DNA from: Leptasterias polaris
Taxonomy: Eukaryota > Echinodermata > Asteroidea > Forcipulatida > Asteriidae
Assembly (NCBI GenBank): GCA_037783415.1
Contig: JAZGTN010000089.1
Location: 2,418,001 to 2,482,000, forward strand
Direction: 5' to 3'
Length of the DNA stretch: 64,000 nt
Shown here in pieces: positions 51,111 to 62,640 of this stretch; position 1 is the stretch's first letter; each line of letters starts with the position of its first letter. Position numbers and translations under genes: made by a program. The notes under the pieces are model-generated. The model saw nothing but the letters and a program-made list of their open reading frames with translations, did no database searches and was not told the DNA's origin.

Positions 51111-51410
51111 TTGTTGAGAATTTAAAAAACTGCTTATCATTTGAACTTTTACTTTATAAAAAATATTTCTTTTAATGAAAACTAAAGAAATAAAAACCTA
51201 AAGAAATAAAAAACCAGCAAACCTAGAATTTTGTTACACAGTGTACATGTTAGTGCAAACTACATTTTAAAACAGTGTAAGCATTATCAGCTGACAGTGC
51301 AGTAATACTCGACCCAACTTGTTTCAGATTTAAATGTCCTTATTTAATTTAAAACATTAGAAAGAAGACATGAACATGTACATACAGATAGGTTGCAGTA
51401 TGACGTAAAT

Positions 51411-51600
51411 CGGTCATCTTTACGGGCAATTTGGAACACACAGTCATGCGTTACGCGTGAGAACAGCGTGCAGCACGCGCACATTTCACAAAACTCATTG
51501 CGTGATTGGTTAGTGAACGACGCGGCTGCGTTAATTAATAAGTTGAGCGCTTGGCGCTCCTGCAAGCCAAAATGCGATTTGCCCGTAAAGATGGCGTCTA
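51411..51600. mobile_element. MITE family K, CpG-rich palindrome
   Basis: GTCATCTTTACGGGCAATTT and GATTTGCCCGTAAAGATGGC are inverted complements over about 15 perfect bases. The interior contains many CpGs (GTTACGCGTGAG, GCACGCGCAC), unlike its surroundings. Confidence 0.78.
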
Positions 51601-52083
51601 CTGGGAACTATCTATACTTATTTATACATGGTACATGTATTAGGTAGGCCCTAGAGTAGAGTGTACAATGTTTGAAAAAAACGAATGCATCACAGACCAA
51701 TGAAAATAAAAATTTGATCTTATTCAGTGATTGGTTGCTTCTATGGATGCAATTCATGCAACTGGGATAAATTCTGCTCAGCAGCTCTGTTCCACTTCAC
51801 ACATCACTGATCGATTCAAACCTTCCAGGCAGACAGATTATGAGTCATATGAGTGAATGATAATGAGTTTGGACTTCTGTCGAATGCATCAGGCGGCAGG
51901 CTTAGTGTACATGAACATGTTATTAAAACATGCAGTTTAACAGTCACTCTCCCATGTTCTGCTACATACATACAAAATTTGCATTCTGTTTCAGACTTGT
52001 TCCCACCAGGCCTGGAATTTCGTCTTTTAAAAGGCAAGGCAGTTCTAATTTTGCTTAATAATAGAGCACTTCCATTGTAAAAC

Positions 52084-52530
52084 CTTAAAGGCAAAGTATA
52101 CCTTTGGTTTTTGGAACCGTTTGGTTGTTTTAATCCTATATAAATGTAGGTATATACATGTACAATAAAACTAACCTGTGGAAATTTCACTTCAAAAGGT
52201 CGTCACGTTTTTGAGATATCACCGAAAAACCGAAGCGAATATTTCCACGCAGGAAGATTATTCTAACCTATGAACTATTGAACTAACATGTGAAAATTTC
52301 ACTTCAAAAGGTGGTCGCGAATATTTCCACGCAAGAAGATTATTCCCTATAGGAATACACAATCTATTCAAACTTCTGGGGATAAAAAGTGATATATTTT
52401 CCGCAGTACTTCGAAGTGAAAAGTTTCTGAAAATGCATTATACTATCCAAAGCTGCTGTACTTCTTACCAAGTAAGTTTTTATTCCCATTAATTTTCAGA
52501 GTCATTACCAAACGTATACCTTCCCATTAA
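52084..52530. mobile_element. MITE family F, enlarged copy
   Basis: Same ends as 17774-18152. A block containing GTGAAAATTTCACTTCAAAA GG and GAATATTTCCACGCA occurs twice, explaining the extra 70 bp. Confidence 0.8.
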
Positions 52531-54301
52531 AGTCTATGAGAAACTTTTGATGGGGCACCAAGGCCAAGGCAACAGTGCCCATGGCCTCCGTGTAATTTCA
52601 GGCCTGTCCCACTAATGGCTGCCAAACTACCTGTTTCTATTTAAATTGCTAGAGAAATTATTCCAGCCCGTCTTTACTTACGTTTACAATCAACATCATT
52701 CATCCAGTCACAGTACAATTTTGGTTTTGCAAATATAATGAGGAAGAGAAAAGGAAATCAGCCCCCCCCCCCCCCTTGAAAAGTTGCATACCTTGCAACA
52801 ATGAAAGTGGCGGAGTAATAAACGTCATTAACCTATATCTCCAACTAATTCAGGATATCCTTCATGAGTTTGTTGCAGATGGGAAATGCATTAACCATAG
52901 AGTAACCAATACAAACAATTGATACACTGTAAATACAACAGCCATGCTTAAACAAAAGGTTTACAATAGTAATGTGTTAAAGCTTAGAAAATCAATGTGT
53001 TTCTTGTTCTTGACAAGAATGTGGAGAGCAAATTGTTATTGATTGAAATAATGCACATCACAATGTAAAATTGTATTGCGTTTTTTATATAACATCATGT
53101 AGTAGAAATGACACGTAAAGTCTGTCTACAGTTTTCACCTTACCTTTAAATTAAAGTTTAATAGATGCAAGCTCATTTTCAACAATCATTATGCTAAAAT
53201 GGAACACACCACCAGGCTTAAATTGAATACAGATTTCAGTCAATTTGTAGCCCCATTAATACTGTTCATAAATATTCAAAATAAACAAACTCCCTGAGAC
53301 TCTGTGGCATTCTAAAGGCAGATTCAAATACAGCTCTTTTTCTCAAGAGACCTGTGAAGTGGCCTTGCCCTACACAACCCAAAAAAAATTCCCATGAAGA
53401 ACTCATCAAAATTATTTAGACCAGCTGCCATGTTATATGATACACAGTACAGACACAAAATATCCAGTCAACACTACATGAAAGAGTATCCCAGTATTCA
53501 ACAAAAGTCTCAATGTCACAACCCCACCAAAGAGCACTCTTACCTCAACGAATTTCTTCAACCAAAAATGCCAACAGCATCAAATAAAATCCATGAGGAA
53601 CAAGCCAAAAACTGATCTTCCTACCTCACCTATTGAGCAGTCAGCCTCTAGAATTCAATTCTGTCCAAGAGAGAGAGAGCGCGAGCGTATCACCCTATAC
53701 ACAGCCGCACAGCCTGGGAAAAAATTCATGAGCCAACACCCAAATATAATTATTATAATGCCCCAACCAGACTGCAGTCAGTACAAACCTCACAGCATGC
53801 ATTTATAATGCTCCCTCACACAACACTGTGTGTGGCACACTATATGTACATGTATACAAGTTGTATGGGGCATGAGGCAGTCTGAACCAGCAAGGTTAAA
53901 TTTGATCAGGGACAAGGGACCAGCTCAGAAATGCAGCCTTTTTAATACAAGTCCGAATTCATTGCTCATATTTTAATGAGGGCCCTAGATAATTGAAGCA
54001 TTGCATCAATAGGGCACAGTGCATGCTGCATGAGTGTTATTTTTCTAGGAATGTTAATCTTATGGCAATTATGTATTTGTACATACATGTTAAGCTCTAC
54101 TTTAGGTACTTACAAAATAAGGTAAAATCAAAAATAAAGCATTAAGCCCTCATGGAATGCCTCCACGTACTCTATTCCTAATTGGCAATTTCAACCACAA
54201 AATGTCATTAAAAACATGATGCCCAAATAAAAAAAGGATGTAATATTTATACTTGTACATAAATTTTCAAATTTCCAGATACTGTACATCCACAAGTGGC
54301 T

Positions 54302-54660
54302 TAAAGGTATTATACAGGATTGGTAGAGCTGACAAAATAATCACAGACAGTGTTCATGTTTTGTGTAATCAACCACACACATGAAATAACAATCCTGTGA
54401 AAATTTGAGCTCAATTGGTCATCGAGGTCACGAGAAAATAGTGAAAAGAGACCTTATGTGTTTTCTGTTTTTCAAACATCGAGTTTATTATCGCGCGTGA
54501 TAAAAACTATTGTTTTACTCATTTCTCAGAAACGATAGCATTATAGGCAGAAATATTTTAAGGAACCCTTTCTACCATTACTTACTTTAAATCATGTAAG
54601 TTATGTGTGAATCTGTGAACATTTGTGTTTTTCGATCTTACCAATAGTGTAGAAATACAT
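54302..54660. mobile_element. MITE family E copy
   Basis: Left end matches TATTATACAGGATTGGTAGA exactly; the right end is degenerate (TTACCAATAGTGTAGAAATA). Confidence 0.75.
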
Positions 54661-54926
54661 GTATAAACTTAATATTTTATTTGTTAATTAATTATTTCTT
54701 ATTTATTCATTTATTTATAATAAAACAATAATACTGTGATGACTTGTAAAGAGTGATTATTGCGCTAATACGTAACATGCACAAGATTTTAATCTCTTTG
54801 GGAGGCATTTATTTTTGTTAATTTTGTAGGGCCTGTCTGTACATTTATGGCAAAAGTAAATGACAGATACTTGTCAAGCTTAGAATTTGGAAAGTTTTAT
54901 AATAATAATAGTATTTGGTTTAAACA

Positions 54927-55023
54927 CAGTAAGTCATAATATCCAAGTTAAGATTAAGTTACAAATGCTAACTTACAGTAAGTCATAATATCCAAGTTAA
55001 GATTAAGTTACAAATGCTAACTT
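54927..55023. repeat. perfect 49-bp tandem duplication
   Basis: CAGTAAGTCATAATATCCAA and the next 29 bases recur immediately at 54976 with no visible change. Confidence 0.92.
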
Positions 55024-55109
55024 GTTAGGTCAGAAAAGTTCACAACTTAGTTTTAAAAAGTGACTCATTCTCATGAAGGTATTTTTGTAATATCATCGAG
55101 TAGCAAGTT

Positions 55110-55129
55110 ACACACACACACACACACAC
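55110..55129. repeat. (CA)n microsatellite
   Basis: About ten uninterrupted CA units upstream of the spectrin coding start. Confidence 0.9.
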
Positions 55130-55480
55130 TCACACTTATGTAGGAGATTGATCAGAATAATTTAAAATAATTTCCCCACGTACAAAGATGGATCATTTTG
55201 TTCATCAATCTTGTGACATCGTCATTTCATGAAATGGTAACTTAGCAACAGCTCATTGTCAGTCGGGCCGGAGGCATCTAAGGGGTATGTTTTCACTGTC
55301 TGTGAATGAGATGATTCTGCGGTTTGTGGTTAGTATTTATTATTCCAATGGCAGGATCTTAATACATGTATATTAAGTTATTAATCTGCAATAGTGAGCC
55401 ATTGTTGTACGCAAGTAATCTTGTTACAGGCTGTGTATGGCCTGTATGCATACATGTACTTGTTTTTCTCTAGATGTAGC

Positions 55481-55720
55481 AGAGCTGCCAACATTTGCAT
55501 CTTGCAATCAGGGAGATTTTGTACAACAATCAGGGACTCTGAGATATTTAGAATTACATTTAACATACATGTAATACACGTAGGGGAAATTTTCCATAAA
55601 TGAGGGAAATCTTCAAATTTGTTCATCAGAACGATGAAAGATTGGTTTATTTTCAGGGACCATCCTGCAAAATCAGGGGATAATTTCTTTTTCGCAGGGA
55701 GACTTTTCATCAAAAACTTA
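55481..55720. mobile_element. MITE family L copy
   Basis: Starts AGAGCTGCCAACATTTGCAT exactly as 4150-4345 does and carries the CAGGGAGATTTTGTACAACA block. Confidence 0.72.
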
Positions 55721-56092
55721 CATGTCTAAATACAATAAATTCATTTTAACAACTGGGAGGCCTGTTATTGTCAATAGTTTCATGTTTTAAAATTTGCTTA
55801 ATTAATTTTTTTTACTTTTCAATTGTCAGTTAAAAATTTAAAACAAAAAAACCCTGACACATGCAATGTGCAAAATACTTATTGAATCATGTTTAATACT
55901 ATCTTTATGGTTAATGGATTATACCTGAATTATTAATACATTTGTAGGAAAAGAAAAATATTAATCAATGAAAAAATTCCCTGTCTGTAAACACTTGTTT
56001 GTAACTTAAAATGCTAAATGGTCTGGGATGCTTCAATGTTGCAGAAACAATACATTGCAGAAAAACATAAGTACATGTATTCAGCACAAACC

Positions 56093-56130
56093 TGTTAGAG
56101 ACAGAAGACGGACAATAATGCAAGAAATTC
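56093..56130 (-). other. weak candidate 3' edge of a spectrin non-coding first exon
   Basis: On the minus strand CTCTAACAG|GTTTGTGC is a usable donor, in a repeat-poor region 5.4 kb upstream of the first coding exon. Another donor, AAAG|GTAAGG, lies at about 53138. Neither can be tied to spectrin from sequence alone. Confidence 0.15.
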
Positions 56131-57267
56131 CGTAGTAAGCAGCATACAAAGCAACAATCAAAACCATGAGAAGGAGAAACAAGTCCGGGTGCTCATCCAG
56201 AAATGGGCAGATTCCTGGCATGCCAGATAACAGGGCTGGTCAAAGCTGCCTCCAAGTAGAACACCTTATGGCTCGCAATTGGTACAAAATTCCCAGTTGG
56301 GTTTGAATTCATGGGGTGAAAACATTCACCCCAAAAGGTAAATTCCTCAATCAATTTGTAAAAATTGTCAAGCTATGAAGCCAAACTTGAAATTTGGGAA
56401 ATTACAGAGTTTTAGAGAAGAGAAGATTCAATAAAAAAATTCTTGGAGTACGACAAGGAATTGCACTGATCACAAATGTTAATTGCATGAGAGACACGTT
56501 CATTTGAGACACACGTATGCCGTAGAGGTGGATAAAGGTAAGCTGTTCTAGGTGATATCATTTTTATAACAGCCCGACTCAGACACCACGCGGACTTGTA
56601 CTTCTGATTCTGTCAGACTGCACTCATTCATTTGCGAGCATACAGCACGTGCAGCAAAGAGCGGTGAAGATGTTCACTAAAAAACAGACAAATACATGAA
56701 TGCTGAAAACACTGCATTTGCCTTAGGTGCTCAATTGCTGCTCATTTTCATCTTTGTTGATGATGACTCAAGCAAAGATAGAGTGAAGTAAATACGTAAC
56801 CTCTGAGGATTTCAGAGAGGGGGGATTTTCATGACAGGAGTTGTAGCTCTGAGGGTATCCTCCAAAGAATGTCAGACATAAAATAAACACTTTGGCACTC
56901 TCGCGGTCAGACTAATTTCTTCAAAATGCTTCTCGGAAGTATATCTCTGGGAAAAGGTCAGATGCTCAAAGCTGTTTAAAATACCTGCGAGAAAGAATTC
57001 TTGAGCATTCGCTTGAAGTGATGATGGCGTAGTCAAATACAAAGATCAAATGCATTAGCATTGAACGTAGCAGGTTATTCATAGCATGGTTGTCCACAAT
57101 GGAATATTGAAGGCTGTAAACGGACTGCGTTTGAGTTAGGGAGGCTGCAGGCAAATTTTGATGATGTTCTCTGTAATACACTAAAATATTTATCCAATTT
57201 TTTTGATAGAAACTTTTAAAATGCTACAGTTGATTTTAGAATCAGTAAACTGGAAAGTGAGAAAAGG

Positions 57268-57685
57268 ATGAAGATCTTGTTGACACTTCTTGTTGGGGTG
57301 GTTCACACGGTGTTATTTATGTCCAAGCACGACTTCAGCAGAGTCTGTTTAGACGATCTTCTGACTTCGGATTCCATAAGGTAATGACAGCTAGGCGTTG
57401 TTGCACAATTTGGGAGAACTAGCAATTTGCCTTCCAGAGATAGGTCTACTGAAATAGAATACTGTTAGGCTACCTCTGGTTATAAACAATCATTACAATA
57501 ATGTGCTCCTGTTTTTCTCCATGCATCCTCAACCATCCCTAAAGTTATCTATAGTCAACCTTAACAGTTGGCTTGAAGCTGCATTAATGCAACATTACTC
57601 AAGACAGACTCAGACAGACATCTGGGATGAAACAGTGCTTTCAGAGTTCACGATCACCATTGAAAACATGATCACAAGTCAGTGA
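57268..57685 (+). CDS. candidate two-exon small secreted protein (speculative)
   Basis: Exon 57268-57380 starts MKILLTLLVGVVHTVLFMSK (signal-peptide-like) and ends phase 2 at a donor ATAAG|GTAATG. A possible second exon at 57568-57685 follows acceptor CCTTAACAG and continues in frame as WLEAALMQHYSRQTQTDIWD to a stop codon. The product would be about 76 residues with a single cysteine in the mature part. No family recognised, no dibasic sites and no nearby AATAAA. The region is free of the dispersed repeats seen elsewhere. It could be chance. Confidence 0.2.
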
Positions 57686-60330
57686 CTACAATGTAAATGT
57701 ATGTATCTTGCATCATCCTCTTAATATAGTGGAACAAATCTCTGCAGATACTGTAAGCTTCCAGAAGTCTCATCGCATCAAAACAACTTGAACTTTATTT
57801 TTACAATTTACTTGTACAACAGAAGAGTTTGAAGTTTCACATAATCAGTGTGACTCCGTTTTCCAGAACGGTGTATGTTTAAGAAATTACTGGAATTCTG
57901 AAGTGAAGGCTGAATCCAAACAGTAGCAGATGAAGACATGAAGTCGGAGACCTCATCAGTGATTACTGCTCCTGTAAATGACTCCTTGGGAAGATGATCC
58001 AGCTCTGATGCAAATCAGGAGCAGAGCTTCATAGGTCAACTCAAAAACAGACAATAACAAGATGCACCCAACAAAAATTCAAAGGGGAACTGCAATGACG
58101 TGCGTGACATAGAATCCAGGGGTTCCATTGAATAGACACCCACATGCAGGAAATATTAGAACTACTAAAGCTTTTTAGGCAATAACTGTCACTTGCTCAA
58201 TGTTCATACAAAAAAGTCAAGAAGTTATGCAACACTTGTACACAGTAAAATAATGTCATTTTCTATGCAGAGTTAAAAGCCTCAAGGTGTTGCGAGGTAC
58301 ATAATGAAATTCAATTTATAACACAGTGATAAATTGCAGGATTCTGACTTGGCATGACCTGCTCCTCTGTACCAAGTGAACACCAATGAGGAAAATAACC
58401 ACTTCAAATTGGTTTAAATACATTTTAGAAAATCAGTGTCTTTACTTCATCTGTTATTTTAATTTATGCACTGCATGCAAGCCCAGACTTTTGTTACACA
58501 ACATGACAAGAGACTCAAAGGAACAATATGTAAATTATACATTGAAGTGTATGAGACTGTGTGTGTGTGTATTGGCAATGTCTGGTGACGTCAAATCTTT
58601 TTCAATGCAACCATAGCAACCAATAAGGGCCTGCTGCCAAGTGCTCCAAAGATGCCTTTGCAGACAACTTAAAAAAGGAGACATACTATACTGCAGCTTC
58701 TCACTAGTTTTAAAGACACTCCTTGGTAGTTTAAAGTCCTTGTTTCTCACATTTTTTACCGTACCAGGCCTTGCCCAAAAGCATTTTGTAAAGTACAGGT
58801 AGCCCACCAGGCTTGTAAACTGTGCCTTGTACTTGCCCCCAAGAGGTTTTGGTAGCCCAGATCTAACACGTATTGTCATAAATGAACCTTCTGATGTATT
58901 AATGGCAGCGATCACAACTAGTTTAGTGGTCAAATGACTTTACATTGATTCACAAATTCAAAAATTAATTAATGTCACATTTAAAAAATTATATTTCACA
59001 TCTGAAAAGGGAGAAAAATAAGCATTTTAACCAAGTAGGTTGCAGTTTTAAGTAGCCTACAGGGCAAGTTTAGAAGTGGCATTTACTAGTCCTTAGCAGC
59101 TTTTACTAGACAATGTACATGTACGCCAAGCTAACTACCTGTAGTGTTAAGAGTTAGCCCTGTGTGTACTGTATAAACATCTGTAGTTAAATTTCCCTCC
59201 AAATAGCATGCCCCATGCCCCTTGTATGACATTCCAAAGTAATACAAAAACCTGTTACAAAATGTACAACCAGACAATTTCTCTGCTCTTTTTTGTCAGT
59301 AAAATGATTAACTGAAACCTTCACAGCGTACACAAAAATACATTTTTTTAATGGCTGTGTTATTTGTCACTAAAGACAGTTTACATTACGTATTAGTGTA
59401 CATTGTGAGGCCAGTTTGATTGTATGAACTTAGAATCCAGCAAGCAAATGAAAACTAATCAAGTCCACTTTGTACAATTTCACAAAAACAGGAAATCAGC
59501 TGGGAAAAACACCCCCAGTTCCTAAGCAAATCAACAGTATGACTATGAGCTTGGCCATGAAATTTATGTGACCACCATTTCAAGTTTTTATAAGAACATG
59601 TCAGAAGAAGGGCAGGCCTGAAACTTCAGACAGACAGACAAGGGCAACAGGGGCAATTGCCTCCTTCCCCTTGTCCATAGTCATTGGCCTTTTCCTTAAC
59701 TTTTTTGTTCAATAGAAAGTTCAAACATATTAATACCAATTGCTTGTGATGATTTTGTTTTTAAAGGGGAACTAGTACACAACTAGATTAAGAATTGCAC
59801 AAGCTTAACACTTACTAAGTGACCAGTTTAAAAAGTGGAGGTCAGATATAGATGCGACAATTGTCGCAACCCTTCCTCCTCCTGATGGAGCAACTTCCTT
59901 TTCCTGATGGTGCCAAGCACCCAGATGATGGAGGATTAAGATTGACAAAACTAAGTTAAACAAAAACAGTGAGACACCAGCAAAGTAACAAAGGAAATGA
60001 CCAGGGGCAAAATATCGACAAAATATCAAAATATTGAACAGCCGTTTTTTAACTGAAATTTGACTATCAATTCCATGAACCAAGCATAACTGTTTTTGAA
60101 ATGTGTTAACGTCTGAAGCCTTTATTTAAAACTGCTCAACATGTTCAAACTGCCCATTTGTGTTTGTGGCTGTCATGGCTGTATACATAAGGATAAAATT
60201 TGACCTAAATTTAGTAGTTTAAAGTGGCAGTCGCAATTGCCGCATACAGAATTTTAGCCCAGGCTGGACTCCTCAAAACTGTTGCAGTGCAATGGAGACT
60301 GGCGCCCTACCAAAGTACCGCCAGCGAGGA

Positions 60331-60451
60331 GTACAGTGTAGCCCACCTTGGGCTGTTATGGCTCTCTAGCTCTTTTAACATCGGTCTTATTAACACTCAC
60401 AAGACCGATGTTAAAAGAGAGCCATAAACAGTCCAACAAGGTGGGCTGTAC
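60331..60451. repeat. long hairpin-forming inverted repeat
   Basis: Arms 60331-60388 and 60401-60451 flank a 12-base loop. The innermost 19 bases (CTCTTTTAACATCGGTCTT) pair perfectly, and the outer arm GTACAG...GCCCACCTTG pairs with CAAGGTGGGCTGTAC. Small bulges occur between. Confidence 0.88.
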
Positions 60452-61461
60452 GTATTAAAAAAATGTAGCTATATGTAGTGTTACTAAAATACAAAACAGC
60501 CAATCAATCCAGTATAAAATTATTTAGGTGTAGTGAAAAAAAAAATGCATTACCGTGTACTGATTCAATGGGAATGGGTTAGCCCCAATTAGGGCCAATC
60601 CAAAAATTGGGGCTAGGAGTGGGCGGGAGTTTTGCATGATAATGTTTTGAATGATAATGTTTTGAATGCTAGGCCATCGGCAGTGCTACAAAAACAATCC
60701 TAAAATTTGTACAAACTACAAAAAAATAGTACAATACATCGGTCCACCATTGTCCATGGGCCAAGGGAAAATTGTCTGGACTGAAATACTTCCTCCATGG
60801 TATTAATACTAAGTATGAGAAAGGACACCTCTATGGTATAACTGGGGATTTTTCTACAATACCAGAAAAGCTTTGCACGCAACCATTTTCCGCCAACCTC
60901 TGTCTTTGTAACGTTAGTTTTGTAAGAAAAAAAAGAACTGTTTCGTAGGTGTCGGAAATATACGGCTCAGTCTAATTCTAAAGAATTGGCATAAAAAAGT
61001 AATCAAACATTCTTTACGCATTTCAAACACATTTCTAATGTCAAAAGGTTATCGTAAGAATTGTAAGAAATATATAAACAATTTATATTTAACGTGTTGT
61101 TATCTTTCTTTACCTTTCTCTCTCAAAGTTTTTCACGCCGATCCTCAATCTGAATTGAATAATTGGAAAGCCAACCCTCTCTCTAGCCTAGCTCTACCTC
61201 CCTCTATACTAGCGCTAGCTCTACGACCCAGTGCTGACAATACTTTAACTTATCTTACGTTCGAGAAAATGTTCACATTGCAATACATTTCCACTGTCAT
61301 CATACAACTGATTCCCAATAAGAGAACATTTCATAATCATTTAACTAATTGTTCCCTAACTAATATTAAAATTGATCAACATTAACAGAATGTAAGTATT
61401 AATTTACCAATAAATTGTTAAAACACAATAAGTAGGTTTATTAAAAAGAACAGCTTTAAGT

Positions 61462-61496
61462 CACGTGAGCACACATTTCCGCGTGGATATATATAT
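61462..61496 (+). promoter_or_regulatory. putative TREX promoter: E-box and TATA-like run
   Basis: CACGTG at 61462-61467 is followed by TATATATAT at 61488-61496, about 340 bp ahead of the preferred start codon and 125 bp ahead of the first in-frame ATG. Position and spacing fit a core promoter, but AT runs are common here, so this is tentative. Confidence 0.35.
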
Positions 61497-61835
61497 GTGG
61501 TGGCATGGTCGCCGTGCTGGTGGTCTGTAAACAAACTGACGCTTGTTTCTCTTTGATATGCTGAACATGTATATGGTGGAACTGGGTTCAAACAGGGGAG
61601 TAAGTGCTTCGTTACAGACATGAACTGCTCGTTTATAGCAATTACGTCTTTCAACCTAGCCCCTTGTGGGATCGGGAAGGCATACATGTCTGGGCGTGTT
61701 TTCGCGGATCTCCGTTTGTGCTCTCTCAGCGGTCGGGAAATGTGTTCATCATACCTGTTCATAATATTTCATATTAACAGTCAGCACTCTTATACACGTT
61801 GGCTCCAACAAGTGGATTATTGTGAACAAAATAAA

Positions 61836-62600
61836 ATGATGCAAAGCTTTGCGACATCTGAAGGGTGCGCAGACGACGACGAGCCCGCACCCCAAATTCA
61901 AACATTTGTGTTTCTCGATTTAGAAACAAGTTCTCTTGAGGCGCTGGACAGACCGAAAATTATTGAAATATGTATGATTGCCGTCCATCGGAATTCTCTG
62001 TTTTTGACGAATACAGTCAAGTCTGACAACACAACTACGCTACCGCGAGTACAAGATAGACTGACGTTATGTGTCAACCCCAACAAGGCAGTTTCTCCAA
62101 CATCAACTGAAATTACAGGCCTAGACAATCACAACTTGGTGGAAGAGACAAAACGGAAAATATTTGATGCCGATGTTGCGAAGATGCTGCAACTCTTCCT
62201 TGCCCGTCAGGATGCCCCAGTTTGTCTTGTTGCTCACAACGGGAACAGATTTGACTTTAAACTGCTCCGCACTGAACTGGATAAAGTTGGTGAGCGCTTT
62301 TCCGATGAAATTTTGTGTGTGGATTCGTTGAAAGCTTTTGCCCAAATTGAGCAGAGCAGCAGTCCTGGGAAGAGTGTTTCGTTGGGGAATATTTACCAGC
62401 GGTTTTACGGTAGGCCTGTTCCTGATGCACACAATGCTGAGTCTGATGTCATCGCGCTGATCAAGATAATCATGAACAAGACTAAAACCTTAATAGAATG
62501 GATGGACAAAAACAGGGTTTCCTTCAACCAAATGGAGCCTTACTATTCACCATTTAATTCACCTAGTAAGAAGAAACCAAGAATGGATCTTAAAGATTGA
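61836..62600 (+). CDS. TREX-family 3'-5' DNA exonuclease (DEDDh)
   Basis: Predicted Mg-dependent 3'-5' exonuclease acting on single-stranded or frayed DNA, of the TREX1/TREX2 group. From the ATG at 61836 it is 254 residues. ExoI is FLDLETSS (D28, E30), ExoII is VAHNGNRFDFKLL (R138, D140) and ExoIII is DAHNAESDV (H199, D204). Spacing between the catalytic residues is close to human TREX1, and CVNPNKAVSPTSTEITGLDN is the family's substrate loop region. It ends with a basic KKKPR patch; there is no hydrophobic C-terminal anchor and no proline-rich loop, so it looks more TREX2-like. The frame stays open upstream to an ATG at 61620 (326 residues). I prefer 61836 because family N-termini start about 10-20 residues before ExoI. 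No introns in the coding region, as in vertebrate TREX genes. Confidence 0.93.
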   Translation: MMQSFATSEGCADDDEPAPQIQTFVFLDLETSSLEALDRPKIIEICMIAVHRNSLFLTNTVKSDNTTTLPRVQDRLTLCVNPNKAVSPTSTEITGLDNHNLVEETKRKIFDADVAKMLQLFLARQDAPVCLVAHNGNRFDFKLLRTELDKVGERFSDEILCVDSLKAFAQIEQSSSPGKSVSLGNIYQRFYGRPVPDAHNAESDVIALIKIIMNKTKTLIEWMDKNRVSFNQMEPYYSPFNSPSKKKPRMDLKD

Positions 62601-62634
62601 AAAAAGCCGTCGTAGTACTAGTGTAGTACGTAGT

Positions 62635-62640
62635 AATAAA
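62635..62640 (+). other. polyadenylation signal of the TREX-family gene
   Basis: AATAAA lies 35 bp after the TGA stop (62598-62600), giving a very short 3' UTR. A second run of AAATAAATAAA near 62700-62710 could be an alternative. Confidence 0.55.

Larger units (their letters stand above)
50701..61461. other. upstream region between divergent spectrin and TREX-family genes
   Basis: Spectrin first exon(s) and promoter should lie here but cannot be placed. Repeats are concentrated in 50.8-55.8 kb; 56.1-58.3 kb is repeat-poor. Apart from the speculative small ORF pair at 57268-57685 no coding signal stands out. Confidence 0.6.

Noticed and set aside
58535..58933. 132-codon open frame on the minus strand
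   Set aside because: No domain, composition like non-coding flanks, ends in a CA microsatellite-derived segment, and its middle resembles a dispersed repeat.
61038..61385. 115-codon open frame upstream of the TREX-family gene
   Set aside because: No recognisable domain; rich in codons expected from AT-rich and CTCTAGC-repeat sequence; lies before the likely promoter.
62121..62432. Open frame antisense to the TREX-family gene
   Set aside because: A shadow of the conserved plus-strand coding sequence.
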